Of a DNA stretch of 64,000 nt, positions 23,835-35,757 are shown piece by piece. The notes under the pieces were generated by a model. That model was not told where the DNA came from, did no database searches, and saw nothing but the letters and a program-made list of their open reading frames with translations. Position numbers and translations under genes: made by a program. Within the stretch, counting starts at the first letter, position 1. Each line of letters starts with the position of its first letter. Origin of the DNA: Marvania coccoides (Eukaryota > Chlorophyta > Trebouxiophyceae > Chlorellales > Chlorellaceae); the NCBI GenBank assembly GCA_963854735.1, contig OY978104.1, forward strand, positions 806,001-870,000, in the 5' to 3' direction.

Positions 23835-24661
23835 TCATCGGTGTAAAAGTCCATCGATTCTCTGCTTCACAGTTCTCGCAGCATTCTGCCAGGCTTGCTG
23901 CACCGCTTCCACCGGGCCCATCTTCGGTCTGCTCACGCTGTGCAGCGTGGGCACCGCGCGCCTTGGTTTTTCTGGCTTTGCTTCAGACGGTGGCTGCGAC
24001 AACTCGAAAACTGCTGCCATTTGGGCGGCGACGTCTGCTTGCGCCGCAGCTTTTCGTGAATCGGCCACGCTGCATCCCATTACGTTTCCCGCCCAGTCAT
24101 CGTTCACAAACTGCCCCTCTTCCGCAATGAATTGGCCGTTGGGCTGCTTTGTTATTTTCACGCCACACCCGTGCATCATGCTGTTCTCCCACTGGCCGCG
24201 GTAGATGGTGCCATTGGGCCAGTAGTAGACCTAAAATATATGCAGGGTAAGGGGAAGAGGTTTAACAACGGGGGGGGGGAGTTATAAAATTGGCGATACG
24301 TCGAGGCTTTCTCTCACCCCGTAACCGTTCATTTTGTTTTCGATGTACTCGCCCATGTACCTGAGAATAGTATTAAGAATGGGTTTGCGAGAAAACGTGG
24401 AAACGCAAATCTAGAAGGCTCTAACAATTTTGCATGTTTCAATCTCTTACTTATCGCCGCCGGCGTAGTGAAACACCCCTCTGACGTGGCAGGCATCATC
24501 TTTGACAAGCCCTTCATAGCTGCATGCCACGACAGAATAGGGTGGTTAACAAGGCGAAAGGTTATAAATTTAAATAATCAATAATTTTAAAAATTAAAAT
24601 CGCGATCTTACGAGTCTCCGGAGGGCCATTTCACCGATTGCCAATTCAGCCTGTCCGCCAT
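23835..24661 (-). CDS. MORN-repeat protein
   Basis: Five exon pieces were sought and four found: 24661-24612, 24519-24451, 24360-24318 and 24230-23835, encoding 185 aa. Three of these exons are under 70 nt, so the gene is easily missed. Joining them gives a run of MORN repeats: GDSYEGLVKDDACHVRG, GDKYMGEYIENKMNGYG, GTIYRGQWENSMMHGCG and EGQFVNDDWAGNVMG. MORN repeats bind membranes or act as scaffolds; many in algae are flagellar or plastid-division related. The C-terminal ~90 residues are helical and Ala/Gln-rich without a known domain. A flagellar role would fit the presence of SPAG6 but is not shown. Confidence 0.78.
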
Positions 24662-25297
24662 TTCTTTAAAATAATTAAAAAAATAATACTGAATGGGTCC
24701 AAATAGACTAGTTTTAGGCGACGGTCGTTTGTGAAGAAAGAGTGACCAACCTCCCCACACACCTAGGTCTGAGAAAAAAGAAAACAGTAGTTTCTAGCAC
24801 CACAGGCACAAGCACACAGCTAGGGTGCACAGCAGAGGAGGCTCTACACACAAAGGAGCCGGCAACCATGCGGCGATGTTGCCATGCAAACCTGAATACG
24901 CTCTACTGTAATTCCTCTTGAGAACAATGAATGAAGAGGAAACGACGCACGCACTTTACTGTCCGAATTTCTTCTTCTACTGCTTAACAGTTTGTTATGT
25001 TGAGGCACATTTGTACTTGTATGTTAAAGGGATGGGCTTGCTTGTTCTCTCACTGTCTAAGCTCACCAGCTGCATTAGAAGCAGAAGTGCAGAAGAGGAA
25101 ATGAAGAGACAGGGTAGAGAAAGAGAGAAAAAATCAAAAAAAGTGATAATTTAATGTGTGTTAGCGCTTAGCCCATTGAAAAAGTAGAGCGAAAAGTACA
25201 TGCTGCTGCCGTTTGTGTTATTCTGCTCAAAAAGCTGTATTACTGTAACCGGATGTCCAATGCTACTATTGCCACTACCTCCTACAGCACTAACTAA
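24662..25297. other. Upstream region of MORN gene, no gene seen
   Basis: About 640 bp between the MORN-protein start and the stop of the transporter gene, both on the - strand. It should hold the MORN promoter and the transporter 3' UTR. Short open stretches occur but show no coding character. Confidence 0.45.
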
Positions 25298-26603
25298 CTA
25301 AATGCCAGCAACCGACACCGGCGGCTGCGTCATCCTCATCTCCAAGCTCTGGTTTCTTTCTTTCAACAGCGCATGGTACTGCTCCCTGTCGTCCAAGCTG
25401 TTATCCCCGCTCAGCTTGCGCAGCCGGTCGCGCCCGATCACCGGCAGCGTCTGCAGCACCGAATCTTTAATGGATTTTTGTCTGGCCCGCAGCGCCGACC
25501 TCGTGGCATACCACACCGCACCAGTCATCGACACCGCCAGCCCTGTGGCGTTCGCAGGGTCGAAGATGAAGTCAGGGAACGCCAGGGCGCCCACCACGGT
25601 CATCACCGCGTTCTTGAGGTTGCCGGCGACTGAAGTCATGAGCGGCTCGTTGATCCGGGTGCAAACAAACGTGGAGTGGTTGATGCTGAGCCCCAGCGCG
25701 CTCGCCAAAAACAGCACCAGCTGGAAAGGCACATAAAACAAAAAATAAAGTGAGAAAAAAGATTATTTAATTTATTATGATCACGTTTATAACCCTGTAA
25801 TGTATGTATAGACCATTGTTGCCCGGATTTATATTTATATTTATGTGTTTTATTGTTTTTTTCTCACCAGGAACTGGGGGTTGTACAGGTTGGGGTACTC
25901 CAAGATGCCCTGCGGCTCTCCCACCATGTACACCATCCCCAGCAGCATCGGCAGCGAGAGGGTGGAGTTATAAAACAGCATCCCTGTGGTTGACAGCCCG
26001 TTGCTCACCGGCGTGTTTTTAACCATCGTAAGGTACAAACTGGTGAGCAGATCGTTGCACAGCACCGCCGCATACCCCCGAGGGTTGAACGTGAGATCCG
26101 TGGCGGCGGCAATCATGGCTCCTCCGATCATAATTCCCATCGCAGACAACGTAGGCCAGTCGTGGGTCTTTTTCAACCAGTACCGCTCCAAAAGGATGGT
26201 GAACAGCAGCGTGAAGCGGCGCAGCGCGATGAACATGGGGACGTTGAGCCCGCCGGTGCCCACAAGCCCTGAAACGACGTTGAGAACGTTCACCAGGGCC
26301 AGCGGGGCGATGCTTCGGAGGAGCGGCCAAGAGAGGGTGGGCCGCGCCAGAATGAAGGTGGCCGGCGAGATGAAGGCCATTTGCAGCATGGCGACGGTGA
26401 GAGGAAAGTGAAAGCCGTACGTTGTGAAGATGGCCTGGGTGTCAAAAGGGGGAAGAGTGAGTGAGCGTTGGTTGGGGAGGCAGGAAAAAGGGGGTGTTTC
26501 GTACCTTTGTTGTGAACTGCACAAGCATGGATGATCCCATGAAGTAAAAAATGGCCGCTACGCGGATCAGCGGGGGGTGCTCGATATGCTCGGGCGTCTT
26601 CAT
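25298..26603 (-). CDS. Nucleotide-sugar transporter, SLC35D/triose-phosphate-transporter superfamily
   Basis: Multispanning Golgi/ER-type carrier exchanging a nucleotide sugar for a nucleoside monophosphate. Exons are 26603-26505, 26434-25868 and 25720-25298, encoding 362 aa. About ten hydrophobic segments are visible. Family-typical signatures are GGLNVPMFIALRRFTLLFTILLE, here shown as NVPMFIALRRF, followed by WLKKTHDW, GAMIAAATDLTFNPRGYA and the late motif MTSVAGNLKNAVMTVVG. These match SLC35D/GONST-like carriers better than plastid triose-phosphate translocators, and no transit peptide is present. The sugar carried cannot be told from sequence. The C-terminal ~60 residues are a hydrophilic cytosolic tail. 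The gene is head-to-head with the TMEM234-like gene. Confidence 0.88.
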
Positions 26604-26985
26604 GTCGATTGATTAGAAGTTTAAACGCACGGCGAAGGATTCTGGAGGTGGTTCGATGTTCAGACTGGTCAAATTTATTGCTGTGGCTGTAAACAATGTT
26701 TGAAAAGGGTCCAGGCCGCTAAAATTTTAAATTCGCTTTCAGTTTAGTTTAGTTTCGTTTGAGTGACGGCGAACACAAGACAGTTGGTGCTCATCCTTGG
26801 TACGATAGCTGTTGGGAGAAGAGAATAATTGGATTTTAAAGAGAATTCAAAGAGAAAGCGGGCTCTCGTTTAAGTGATACGACTTTGAATGATTTCTCTC
26901 CGGTTCGATGCATTTTTTCATATTTTAATTCGACATAAGAATACACAAGGGCATAATCAATACCCAAACTTAGCAACGCCCTCTA
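26604..26985. promoter_or_regulatory. Divergent promoter region, SLC35 / TMEM234-like
   Basis: The 382 bp between two outward-facing starts. It contains a short TTTAG-rich repeat near 26740. Promoter function is inferred from position. Confidence 0.4.
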
Positions 26986-27478
26986 ATGCCAACATTTTCC
27001 GATTTAAATATTTTCATCTCGTTCTTCGTCGTGGGCTGCCTCTGGGGTGAGTACTCTCCCATTTCGAGCGCTTGCGTACTGTATTTTTAATGCATTTCTC
27101 CCTCAAACCATAATCACGTTGCCTTCTGATTAATGATCAGGTTCCACAAATCCACTCATCAAACAAGGTACTCTCGCTGTCGCCCAGCGCCGGCAGAAGA
27201 AGCTCACTGGGATTTCCACGCTAGATAACGTCCTGGCACACCTCGCCACCCCTTCCTTCATCGTCCCGCAGCTCCTCAACCTCACCGGCAGCGTTCTTTT
27301 TACAGCCTCACTAGGCTCCGCTGATCTCTCCGTTGCCGTCCCCCTGGCCAACGGCACCTCCCTCGTGGTCAACGCTCTCGCTGACCACCTCCTAGGAGAA
27401 GGAATCCCTCTGTTTCCAGGCGTTTTCCCCGGAGTTCTCCTCTCGATCGTCGGCATTGCATTGTGCACCACATCGTGA
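26986..27478 (+). CDS. TMEM234-like small membrane protein
   Basis: Two exons, 26986-27046 and 27141-27478, encode 132 aa. The join restores CLWGSTNPLIKQG, the WGxTNPxI signature of the TMEM234 family. Downstream are LLNLTGSVLFTASLGSADLS and VAVPLANGTSLVVNALADH, also typical. Four hydrophobic helices span nearly the whole chain, with one basic loop (QRRQKKL). The family belongs to the EamA/drug-metabolite-transporter-like fold and has no settled biochemical function. Length is normal for the family. Confidence 0.85.
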
Positions 27479-27627
27479 AACGAGCAACCCCCGCAGCGAG
27501 ATTTTCCTCTCTCCCTTCCGCTACCTTCACGGCTACTTGTCCTTCCACCTAAAAATTCGCGCATTTCTTTACGCATCTTCACTGTTCGTTTTTCCTTTCC
27601 TGGCGGACTGGCAATAACAGCCATAAA

Positions 27628-30600
27628 ATGGCAGCGCCCCGGGAGAGAACCCCCGAGCCGGCGACTGAAAGACCCGCAAACATGTGGAGCACCAATGATG
27701 CGCTGGGGGAGCCCAGCGTGAGCAGCATCGGCCCGTTGGGTTCACGGCAAGATCGACTTGGCTTAGATTTTGACAACGACGATTTTGATTGCGTCGAATC
27801 TCTCTCGGCCTCTCGCTTTGAGGCGCTGTCGCTGGGAGAAGAACTGGACGCAAACCCTTTCAGTGGCCTTTCGCTGCTGCCTGAGTTGGGGAGTGGAATC
27901 CCTAATGAGGACATGGCAGCGGATGAAGAGGAGGACGACGACCCCTTTTCTGTCCTGGAAGCGGCTATTGAAGAGGACAAGCCAAAGTGAGTATTGTGAT
28001 ATTCCTGTTGAACTGTTTTTCCCTCTGGCATTTATTTGCAAACGGATTATTTACTTATTTTTGTTGTTGTAGGACCGAGGCTACTCCAGAGTGGAAGGAA
28101 ATGATCGAGGCGATTGAGCAGCAGGCGAGGGAAGAGGCTGGCTTCCCCAACGCCGCCGCTGCCGCCGCTGCTGCTGTTCCTTCTCAAGCTGAGGCTGAGG
28201 CTGAAGCTGCCGCTCCCATGGAGGACGATGGGCTTCCTGGAGGCTCTTCTTCCAACGGCAACTGCAATGGCAATCACCCTCAAGAGGAAGAAGAAAAGGA
28301 AGAAGAAAGTGGAGCTGAGCTGCCCATGCTAGACGTGCAAGCCGGGGAGGAGGAGAAAGAAGAAAGCGTGATTTTTGCAGTGGGAGGGTTGGAAGATCCC
28401 GCCGGCAGCAATCGGTCTCAACTCAATGCAGGTACGCTTGGATTTGAGTGAAGAAAACGGGGTCAACATTTGTTTTAATACATTTATAAATTCTGCGAGT
28501 TTACTTTTTTGGGGGGTATTATTATATGTAAATGATCTTTTGCTCAAATTCAACAAATCAATCAATCAATCAACCAATCAATCCTCCAATCCCCCGCTCC
28601 CTCCTCCTCAATCTCTCTACAACCTATTCAGGCAACCCAGCTCCTGCCCCTCCCTTCGCTCCTTCCTCTCAAGCACGCTCAATCCCAAAGCCCCAAGATC
28701 CTAGCCCAGCAGACGCCCACGAGGTGCAAGACGCCCTGCGCAGGACCGCGTTTGCAGCGCTGCAGCCCATCTGCTCCCGCCTTCTCACTCACCGCTCAGA
28801 TGCGCCAGCGCTGGCAGCCCTTCTCGGAGAACTTTCTTCCTGCATAGCGAGCCTCCCGCCAGCTGGAATTCAGTCATGCATAGACTACGTCTTGTTCCCG
28901 CTGCAGATGGCCCTCGACGGCATTGCTGCGGCTCGCAAACCTGCAGACACCGCTACTGCATCGCTGCCGGGTAAAAGCGAGAAGAAAGAAACACCGGAAG
29001 ACGAGGGAGATGCGGCTGATGCCCTCCAAGCACCTGCGCTGCCCGCGTTGCGCTCGGACAAAGCCGCAGAAGCTGCATTATCGACGTTGCTCACTCTCTT
29101 TCAGCGCTGTCGTTGTACCTCTGGTCGGCAGTTTTTAGAGGTGCTGCAGCACTTGAGCGGGGTGCTGGCGCTGCCTCGCGGCGCTGCTAGCGAGGAACTG
29201 CGCCTGGGCGCGCTCAGGGTGGCGGGGGCGGTCCTGGACAGCGTATCGAGCGATACCGCTTTGCGAAAAGCCTTACGTGAGGAAGAAATTGCCCCGATGC
29301 TGGGCCACCTGCTGTCGCTGTCGATGCAGGTTGCGGACGCGGAGGTGATGGCTGGGGGAGTGGGCAGCAAGGCTGTGCGCATTGAGGCGCTTCGCATGCT
29401 GCGAAAACTGGTTCAGGTGTGTCATTCTCCCCCCCTCTTAACTCATTATATATATATTATGAAAATAAATATTAAATGACCCCATTTTGTTTCTCCAGGC
29501 TGTGGATGACGCTGCAGCGCTGAGTTTCTTTCTTCCTGGCGTCATCATCGGCCTTGCTCGAGCGCTGAAAGCTGGCAATCGCAAGGGAGCCTCCAGCGCC
29601 GCAGCCACGGTGGAGGCGCTGTGGGCGCTGCGAGAGATATTGGTGGCCACGTTGGGCAATGATGCAGTAGAAAGTGTTGCAGTAGAAAGCGATACTAGTA
29701 CCTCAGAAATGGAAGTTTCCACCGCAGAGGACGCCATGTTGGAGCTTCTGGAGCTTTCCAAACGAGGGGACGCACAGCAGGACAAGCAGCACCAGGCAAA
29801 CGAAGCGCGCAAACAGCCGCCGCCGCTGCCGCCCTTGCAGGAGGGCCAGCAAGCGCGGCTGCGAGTGGAAAGGACGGCGGCGTGGCTGGAGACGACTGCT
29901 GCCAAGATTCAGGGCCTGCTGGGGTCCGTGCTGCCTCCTCTCGTCGTTGAATCTCGGCCTGAAGTACGAGAAGCCCTCGTGCAGAGTAAGTAGCCATATT
30001 TGCTGTGTTCGGTGCGAAATTCAATACTACTTGCATTCAAAATCTACTTGAGAGCATGGAAAATTGTTTAAAAATTGCTTTTAATGCTTAAATCCGTGTA
30101 TTTCTATACGAATGCGTTGCTTTTTCTTCCGTTCACCGTTCTCTCTTTCTTCTCCTCTTTATGTAATGCAGCCAGCGCCACGCTGCTGACCGAATGCTCT
30201 CTATCCCTTCCCGGCTGCCGTCCCTTCCTTCTCGACGCCGTCTTCGCTCTTGCGCAAGATGAATGGACAGAAGTGCGAACTGCAGCCCAACGCTGGCTCC
30301 ACCCCTCCGAACCCTCTTCCTACCCTTCGTCTGTACCTGAATCCTCCCAATTGCCGCACAAAAGAGTGCGTCCCAGGCCCTCCCACCTTGCCGGCGCCGC
30401 TGAAGCGAATTTGGAAGCGTGGCTCGATGATTTGCCTGCTGCGCTTCGCCGGGGCGACGCCGCTGGACACACCCACGCGCTGAAGGTTATCACCTGCCTC
30501 CAGACCTGCTCACCGCAGTGGATAGCTTCCCGCCTGCTGGCTGGAGCGGCGGCGCGGCGGGTGGCGGTTTTTGTGCAGTGTTTTGCCATCGATGCTGATG

Positions 30601-33365
30601 CAGCGGGACTGCTGGTGCTGGCGGGCGAAGCCGACGTCAGCGCCTTTGTCTCAGCCTCCACTGGCGGCCCCCCTTCTGAAACGGAAGAAATGGCCGCGAA
30701 AGGCGCTATTCCGACGAGTGCTAGTGTGGCAGCCGGGTTGCCTCGCATGCCGCTGGGTTTAGAGCTCATTTCCACGCAGCAGACGTACGAGGCGGTCGCG
30801 CGCGTGGTGCGCACACTCGCGACAGTCGCAGCGAAAGCAGACTCAGGGCCTGCGAACAGGAGCAGCGGCGGCGATGTCGGCGGTAGCATCAGAGCGGGCA
30901 CTGCCCTTCGCAGCCTGGTGGATGCCTGCCTGCAGCAGCTGCAGCGCTGCATGGACGAAGCCAGCGTAAGAAAGAAAGTGCGCGGAAGAAAGTCGGGTTC
31001 AAGCTCTGCTTCGATAGCTGTTGACGTTTCGATGCCAAGACCAGCAGAGCTCAGTAGCGGCGGCTTAGCGACGCCATGGCAGCTGAGTACGGCGCAGATG
31101 GTCATTGTGCTCACAGAAACGCTGTTCGGGGCGTCTTCTGCGTGGACTATCCCCGCCGGGGCTGCAGTTTTCACAGAAGTAGCAGCTGGCAGCGGCGGTG
31201 ACGTAGGAGGCTCCCCTGAAGCTGCCCCTGCACTCTCCACCTCGCCCACAGACACTAGAGCTGCGGAGCTTGAGTCCTTGGTTGGTCTGACGCTCACAGA
31301 AGTCGTAGACGAGCGCATTTGGGCGCTGCCTACGGTTGTTCTCGCCGATGGCAGCGGCATGCTGGCGTTGCCTTCATCCTCCCCCGGATTCTCTACCAAA
31401 GACCGAGGGGCCAACGCAATGCTACAGCGGTCCGCACTGGACTGCGTGGGAGCGTGCGCTCGCGCCCTGGGCGCGCGATTCGCCTCCAACAGCCGCCTCA
31501 CCCGCGTCTCCCTCCTTCCCACACTTGAAAAGCTGGGAGACCCCTGCAGGCTGGTGGCTGCCGCTGCGGACGCTGCGATCAAGTCAATCTGCGTGCACTG
31601 CGGCTTTTCTAGGGGCGGTCTGCGCCAGCTGGTGGCTGCTAATGCTGATTACATTGTGGATGGACTGTGCCGCCAGCTGAGGCAGCCTGAAGCCCACCCG
31701 CGGTCGCCGCAGCTGTTTGCCGCGCTGCTGAGGCAGGGAGGCGTGGCTCCAGGACTGGTGCCGCTGCTGGCGGAGCCGGCCCGTCAGGCTTTAGCCGGAG
31801 TTTCCATCATGGCCCGGTAAATAAATTTATTTTTGCATTCATATTTTTTACTGCATGGACGCTTTAAATACATTTTTAAACTAATTAGCATATAAACTAG
31901 TTTCTTATTATTTCACTTTATTCATATTCTTTCGCTAACCTCGTTTTCCCATCTACTTGTTTGATTTTATCCCTTCTGCAGGCGGCAGCGGCCAGACCAC
32001 GTGCTTCCCTTCGTGCAATGCCTCGCTGAGATTTCAGTGGGCGCTGGGGTGGTGGCCCGTGAAGCTGCCGAAGAACTTCGCACCGCGGCTGCCAACGTGG
32101 AGGAGCGACAGGACGCGGCAAAAGCAATTCAACGTGAACTTCGCCCGATGCCAACCGTAGTCGAAATAGACGAAAAGGAGGCGCATCAGGAGGAGGGACA
32201 GCCGCAGAAGTCCGGTATAGACGAGATTGCAGACTACTTTGCCTCTCGCCGCGCCAACGCTGGTGAAGGGTGCGAAAGTGATGAAGACGGCGAAGATTCT
32301 GACAGGGCTAGAAATCTCAAAGTACCGCTGACGTCTGACGAGTGGAGCGACATCCAGGTAGCGAGGAAACGTGCCATTGCGTGCGCTACATTGGCTCGGT
32401 CCTCTGCTGATGCCGCTGGCCTGCTGGTGCTTTCTTCCTCCCTGCCGGTGGCAGTGCAGTCACTCGGCGCCTGCAGTGACGCGCTCGACGCCCTGGACGT
32501 GGCTTCCCGCGCCTCCGAGCTCTGCGCTAAGCGCATTGAGCCCTTCGTGGTCCCTCCCGAGGGCGTGCTGAGCCCCACAGATGCAAATCCTCCCGCTTTG
32601 CTCCCCTCGGTGCACCTGCTATGGGCTCCTTTAATAGGAGCGCTGGAAGACTGGCGAATCGCGGTGGTGGAGCGCGCGTTGGACGTGCTGAGCCACCTTT
32701 CAAGCCTGGCTGGCGCCTTCATCGCCGCCAGATTTCGTAAAGACGCGTGGCCTGTGCTGCAGCGGCTGGCCAAAGAGGGGCCCAGCTTTAGGAGGGTGAT
32801 TGCCCCGGGACAGGACGACCTTTCTTCCCCCGCGGTAGTGCAACGCGCGCAAAAGGCGGTGTTGTGGTGCCTGCAGGGGCTCGCGAGCAAGAAAGAAGAG
32901 GAGGGCCCGGCGGCGGTGATGGCCCCTGTGGCTCCGGCAGCCCTGGAGACCGCAGGGGAGCTGCTGGGAGACGGCCAACACCCGGCAGTACGGGAAGCGG
33001 CGACAGCTGCGTTTGTGGCGCTCGCGGGCATCGATCCTGACGCAGCATGGGCCTTGATTGTGGGAGCTCTCAAAACGCCGGCCGCCAGCGGAGGCGTATC
33101 TTCGGCCCTGCTTGGAGGCTCCTCCAGCCCTCAAACAGCGTCAGCAGAAGATGGTTTTGTGGGTTCAAATTATGGTGGTATCTTCATGGAGGTTCCTTTA
33201 GGTTTCCCTCCTTTGGCGGCGATTTGGAGGCAGAGGGCTGACGGCGGGCCCAAGGGGCTGAGAAGCTGCGGGGAAGCCAAGCTGCTGGCGCTGCTGAAGC
33301 AAGTGGAGCGTATGGAGGCGCCGTGGCATGCGGAGGTGGGGAAGCTACTGATGGTGTGCGCTTAA
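27628..33365 (+). CDS. TTI1: TTI1, TELO2-interacting protein (HEAT-repeat)
   Basis: Subunit of the TTT complex (TELO2-TTI1-TTI2), which helps fold and stabilise PI3K-like kinases such as TOR, ATM and ATR. Exons are 27628-27986, 28073-28431, 28632-29416, 29499-29985, 30172-31816 and 31982-33365, encoding about 1672 aa. The first ~300 residues are acidic and low in complexity with no TTI1 similarity. The conserved region starts at FAALQPICSRLL with PPAGIQSCIDYVLFPLQMAL, a TTI1 N-terminal hallmark. A late block, LLPTLEKLGDPCRLVAAAA with YIVDGLCRQLR, matches the C-terminal HEAT region. The rest is Ala-rich helical repeat. The acidic leader is unusual for the family; its first two exons could belong to a separate gene, but the frame and joins are clean. 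Confidence 0.82.
28556..28583 (+). repeat. Imperfect AATC tetranucleotide repeat in TTI1 intron 2
   Basis: Seven AATC-like units with one changed base. It lies in the intron upstream of the acceptor at 28631. Confidence 0.85.
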
Positions 33366-33479
33366 AGAACGAATTTTGCAAGGTATTGTTGTTTCTTAAA
33401 TTATGTACAACATTAATAAAATCTGTATAAACAGTTATAGAACAAAAGTCAAGTTAATTTCGGATATTTTACTATGTGT

Positions 33480-33951
33480 TTATTCTGCTGCTGCGGGAGG
33501 TGCACCAGCAGAGGCAGCAGGCGGTGCTTGGCCCAGCGTCGCTAGCCTTTTCACCGCGTACTGAATTTGCTTCAAAGGATTAGGCCTGTGTGTTTTACTC
33601 TCGGTAAACTCTGGCGAAATGTTGATGTACCGCGTGCCCATGCCCGTCCCTAAGCCCCAGCCAAGTGCCACACCGACGCCACATCCTCCGCCTGCTCCCA
33701 AGCCCAAAAAACCAAGGGGAGCACCGCCAAAGCCCCACCCTGCAATTCAACATTGATCACAGGGAAATTTAGAGGTTGCAGAGGAGGGCTTTGGGAGACA
33801 GAGGAGGTTGTTTGGCCATATTCAAAGATCAATTCTCTCAAAAAAATAGCGCGGTGCTTTGTTTTAATTAAATGTTTTTACCTATGCCAAATCCACAGCC
33901 CACGCCAAATCCGAAACCGGCGCCTTGCCCTGTAATTCGACGAATACCCAT
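33480..33951 (-). CDS. Glycine-rich small protein, TGD5-like
   Basis: Two exons, 33951-33882 and 33739-33480, encode 109 aa. The first ~65 residues are alternating Gly and hydrophobic residues: [20 protein letters not shown], then [27 protein letters not shown] segment and a hydrophilic Pro/Ala tail follow. The pattern matches my recall of plant TGD5, a small glycine-rich protein of the chloroplast envelope needed for ER-to-plastid lipid transfer. Glycine-rich helices of this kind could pack tightly in a membrane. The name is based on composition and short motifs, so other glycine-rich membrane proteins remain possible. The two-exon model is well supported by phase. Confidence 0.65.
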
Positions 33952-34120
33952 TTTCCGAGATCAGAATTTTGATTATTTTTTGTTGTCTTCCTTCGTTCCC
34001 TGATCTATGCCTTTTGATTTAATTTTAGATATTTTGGGGGAAGGAAATATTCACAATTAATTCAGACTGCGCGATAGAAAAGACTTCCTGCCAATTTGTC
34101 CAGCTGTTTTTTTTTTTTCA

Positions 34121-34136
34121 TCTCTCTCTCTCTCTC
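34121..34136 (+). repeat. (TC)8 microsatellite
   Basis: Eight perfect TC units following a poly-T stretch in non-coding DNA. Confidence 0.9.
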
Positions 34137-34241
34137 TTATTCTTTTAAAATTCTAACTATACGCTTTGAAGATGATATAAATGTACACCGATTTCATTAA
34201 TAAGCTGGCGAAATAAGGGAGGAAAGCGTTTTTTTATTTTT

Positions 34242-34420
34242 TTATTTTTTTTTTATCCTATATAGCCCTTGCACCTTCTTAATGGCTGCACTTTCTGCAG
34301 AGACTGGAGACAGCGAAATTAGGCAGCGAGCTCGTTACCTGTGCCACCGCCCGCCAGTTTTGCCACTCTGGCCTTTTCCGCCGCAGTTACCTGGGCCTCA
34401 GATAGCCTTTTGGGGGGCAT
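34242..34420 (-). CDS. Possible small Lys-rich protein (47 aa)
   Basis: Two short exons, 34420-34339 and 34303-34242, join in frame to a 47-aa protein. It starts MPPKRLSEAQVTAAEKARVA and ends IKKVQGLYRIKKK. The intron would be only 35 bp, much shorter than others in this window, which is a weakness. Unspliced, exon 1 continues to a stop near 34320 and gives a 33-aa peptide. The composition (Ala/Lys/Glu helix, Gly loop, basic tail) looks coding. No family is recognised. Confidence 0.3.
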
Positions 34421-34686
34421 TTCTAATTTTTTAAAAAGCCGAGTTTGAATTTTTTCTGCGTCTGAATAGGACGAAATCCGCACGATCATCGTAAAATAAA
34501 AAAATATTCGACTCCCTTTTTCAGCCCAAACAGCAACCCAAAGAAGTTTTTTCATATGCCCGCCAAGCACCGAGGATATTAAGTCTCAATCTTATTTTTC
34601 AACAAAAATAAAAATTAAAGAGACACCAGGGGGAGGACGCCCTATAGTAGTTGCACGGTTCTACTCAAAGGTTTCCCATCGTCCAG

Positions 34687-35184
34687 TCACTTGATGAGTG
34701 TACCACAATCTGAGACCGATTCCAATTCTCCTGTAGATTGTGGCTTAGCCCAAAGAAGTTTGAATGCATTGGAAAACTCAATACAAATGAATGCAGGCCC
34801 CCAATTAAAATGAAAGTCATCTGGGTCGAGAAATGCTTTGTGTGCGGACGGGCTCGATAAAATCTGAGAACCTGCCTGGGCCAACTTTCTGGACGCTGCG
34901 AGACCCTGTGTTTGCCATTTTTGCATCGACACCGTCGTCACGCTGATCCAGTGGTCCAGAACCACCGTGGCGCAGTCACGGTGCATATAGAGCCAATGCG
35001 TCCTGGCCGCGGAGCTCGAGCCCGCTCCGGAGAGGCCGCTGGAGAAAAAAGCTCTCTGGCGGGGAGAAGGAGCAGTGCCTAAAGATTGTGAGAAGCGGTA
35101 CAAGCTTCTATGAAGAAGATATAAAGAGGCTATCGGATTGCTTTCAATGGCAGGCTTGGCTGGCTGGCATGAGCTACCCTGCAT
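34687..35184 (-). CDS. Hypothetical 165-aa protein, possible organelle presequence
   Basis: A single open exon in a locally GC-richer stretch between AT-rich flanks. The N-terminal ~65 residues are rich in Ser, Arg and Ala with almost no acidic residues (SLYRFSQSLGTAPSPRQRAF), as in a mitochondrial or plastid presequence. The rest is a mixed globular-looking sequence including DPDDFHFNWGPAFICIEFSN. No family is recognised. The absence of introns and of database evidence keeps confidence moderate. Confidence 0.42.
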   Translation of the reverse strand: MQGSSCQPAKPAIESNPIASLYLLHRSLYRFSQSLGTAPSPRQRAFFSSGLSGAGSSSAARTHWLYMHRDCATVVLDHWISVTTVSMQKWQTQGLAASRKLAQAGSQILSSPSAHKAFLDPDDFHFNWGPAFICIEFSNAFKLLWAKPQSTGELESVSDCGTLIK

Positions 35185-35757
35185 TTTACGTCTTTATGCA
35201 AAGCAGCAAAAAGCGCATACGTGGATTTCATTAATACACCGCCTTTTTCCCTCAACTTGTCGTATAATAAATTTTTGACTTGCAGGGAACTACATTAAAT
35301 ATAACTCCTAATCGAAACAGCCCACAGGCTGTGAGCGGCTGAAGGATTTCTCACGCCTAATAATCTATAACCTAATCATTTTTGTACAATCTGCCTGGAG
35401 CTTGCATGCATTGCACTTGTATAAAAACATGTCTTCATCCATTTATAAAGATTTTCGTCCTTCAGAGCTTTGAATTTGAAGAAGAAAAGTGAAAAATGAG
35501 GAGAAAAAAATAACAAAAATAAAATTCTAGCTCGAATAAAAAAATAATAAGCCTAAATTGTAGGCTGTCCAAAAAAAATTCAAAAGGAACGGGTGCACAA
35601 AAATGCTACGAGCAGCAGCAGCACAAAATTTCAACAGTCTTACGTCAAAACAATTCAATTGTCGTCTTATGCAATTCTTCAGTTTCAATCCTAAGGATTT
35701 TCATCACTTTTCAGTGCAGTTTTCTTGCTTCTTCTACTCGCCTCCGTCCATCAAATG
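35185..35757. other. AT-rich intergenic region
   Basis: About 570 AT-rich bases with no coding or RNA gene recognised. It holds the promoter of the 165-aa gene and the 3' UTR of the GDPD gene. Confidence 0.5.

Noticed and set aside
30320..31582. 420-codon - strand open frame
   Set aside because: Opposite TTI1 exon 5; the sense strand has the conserved protein.
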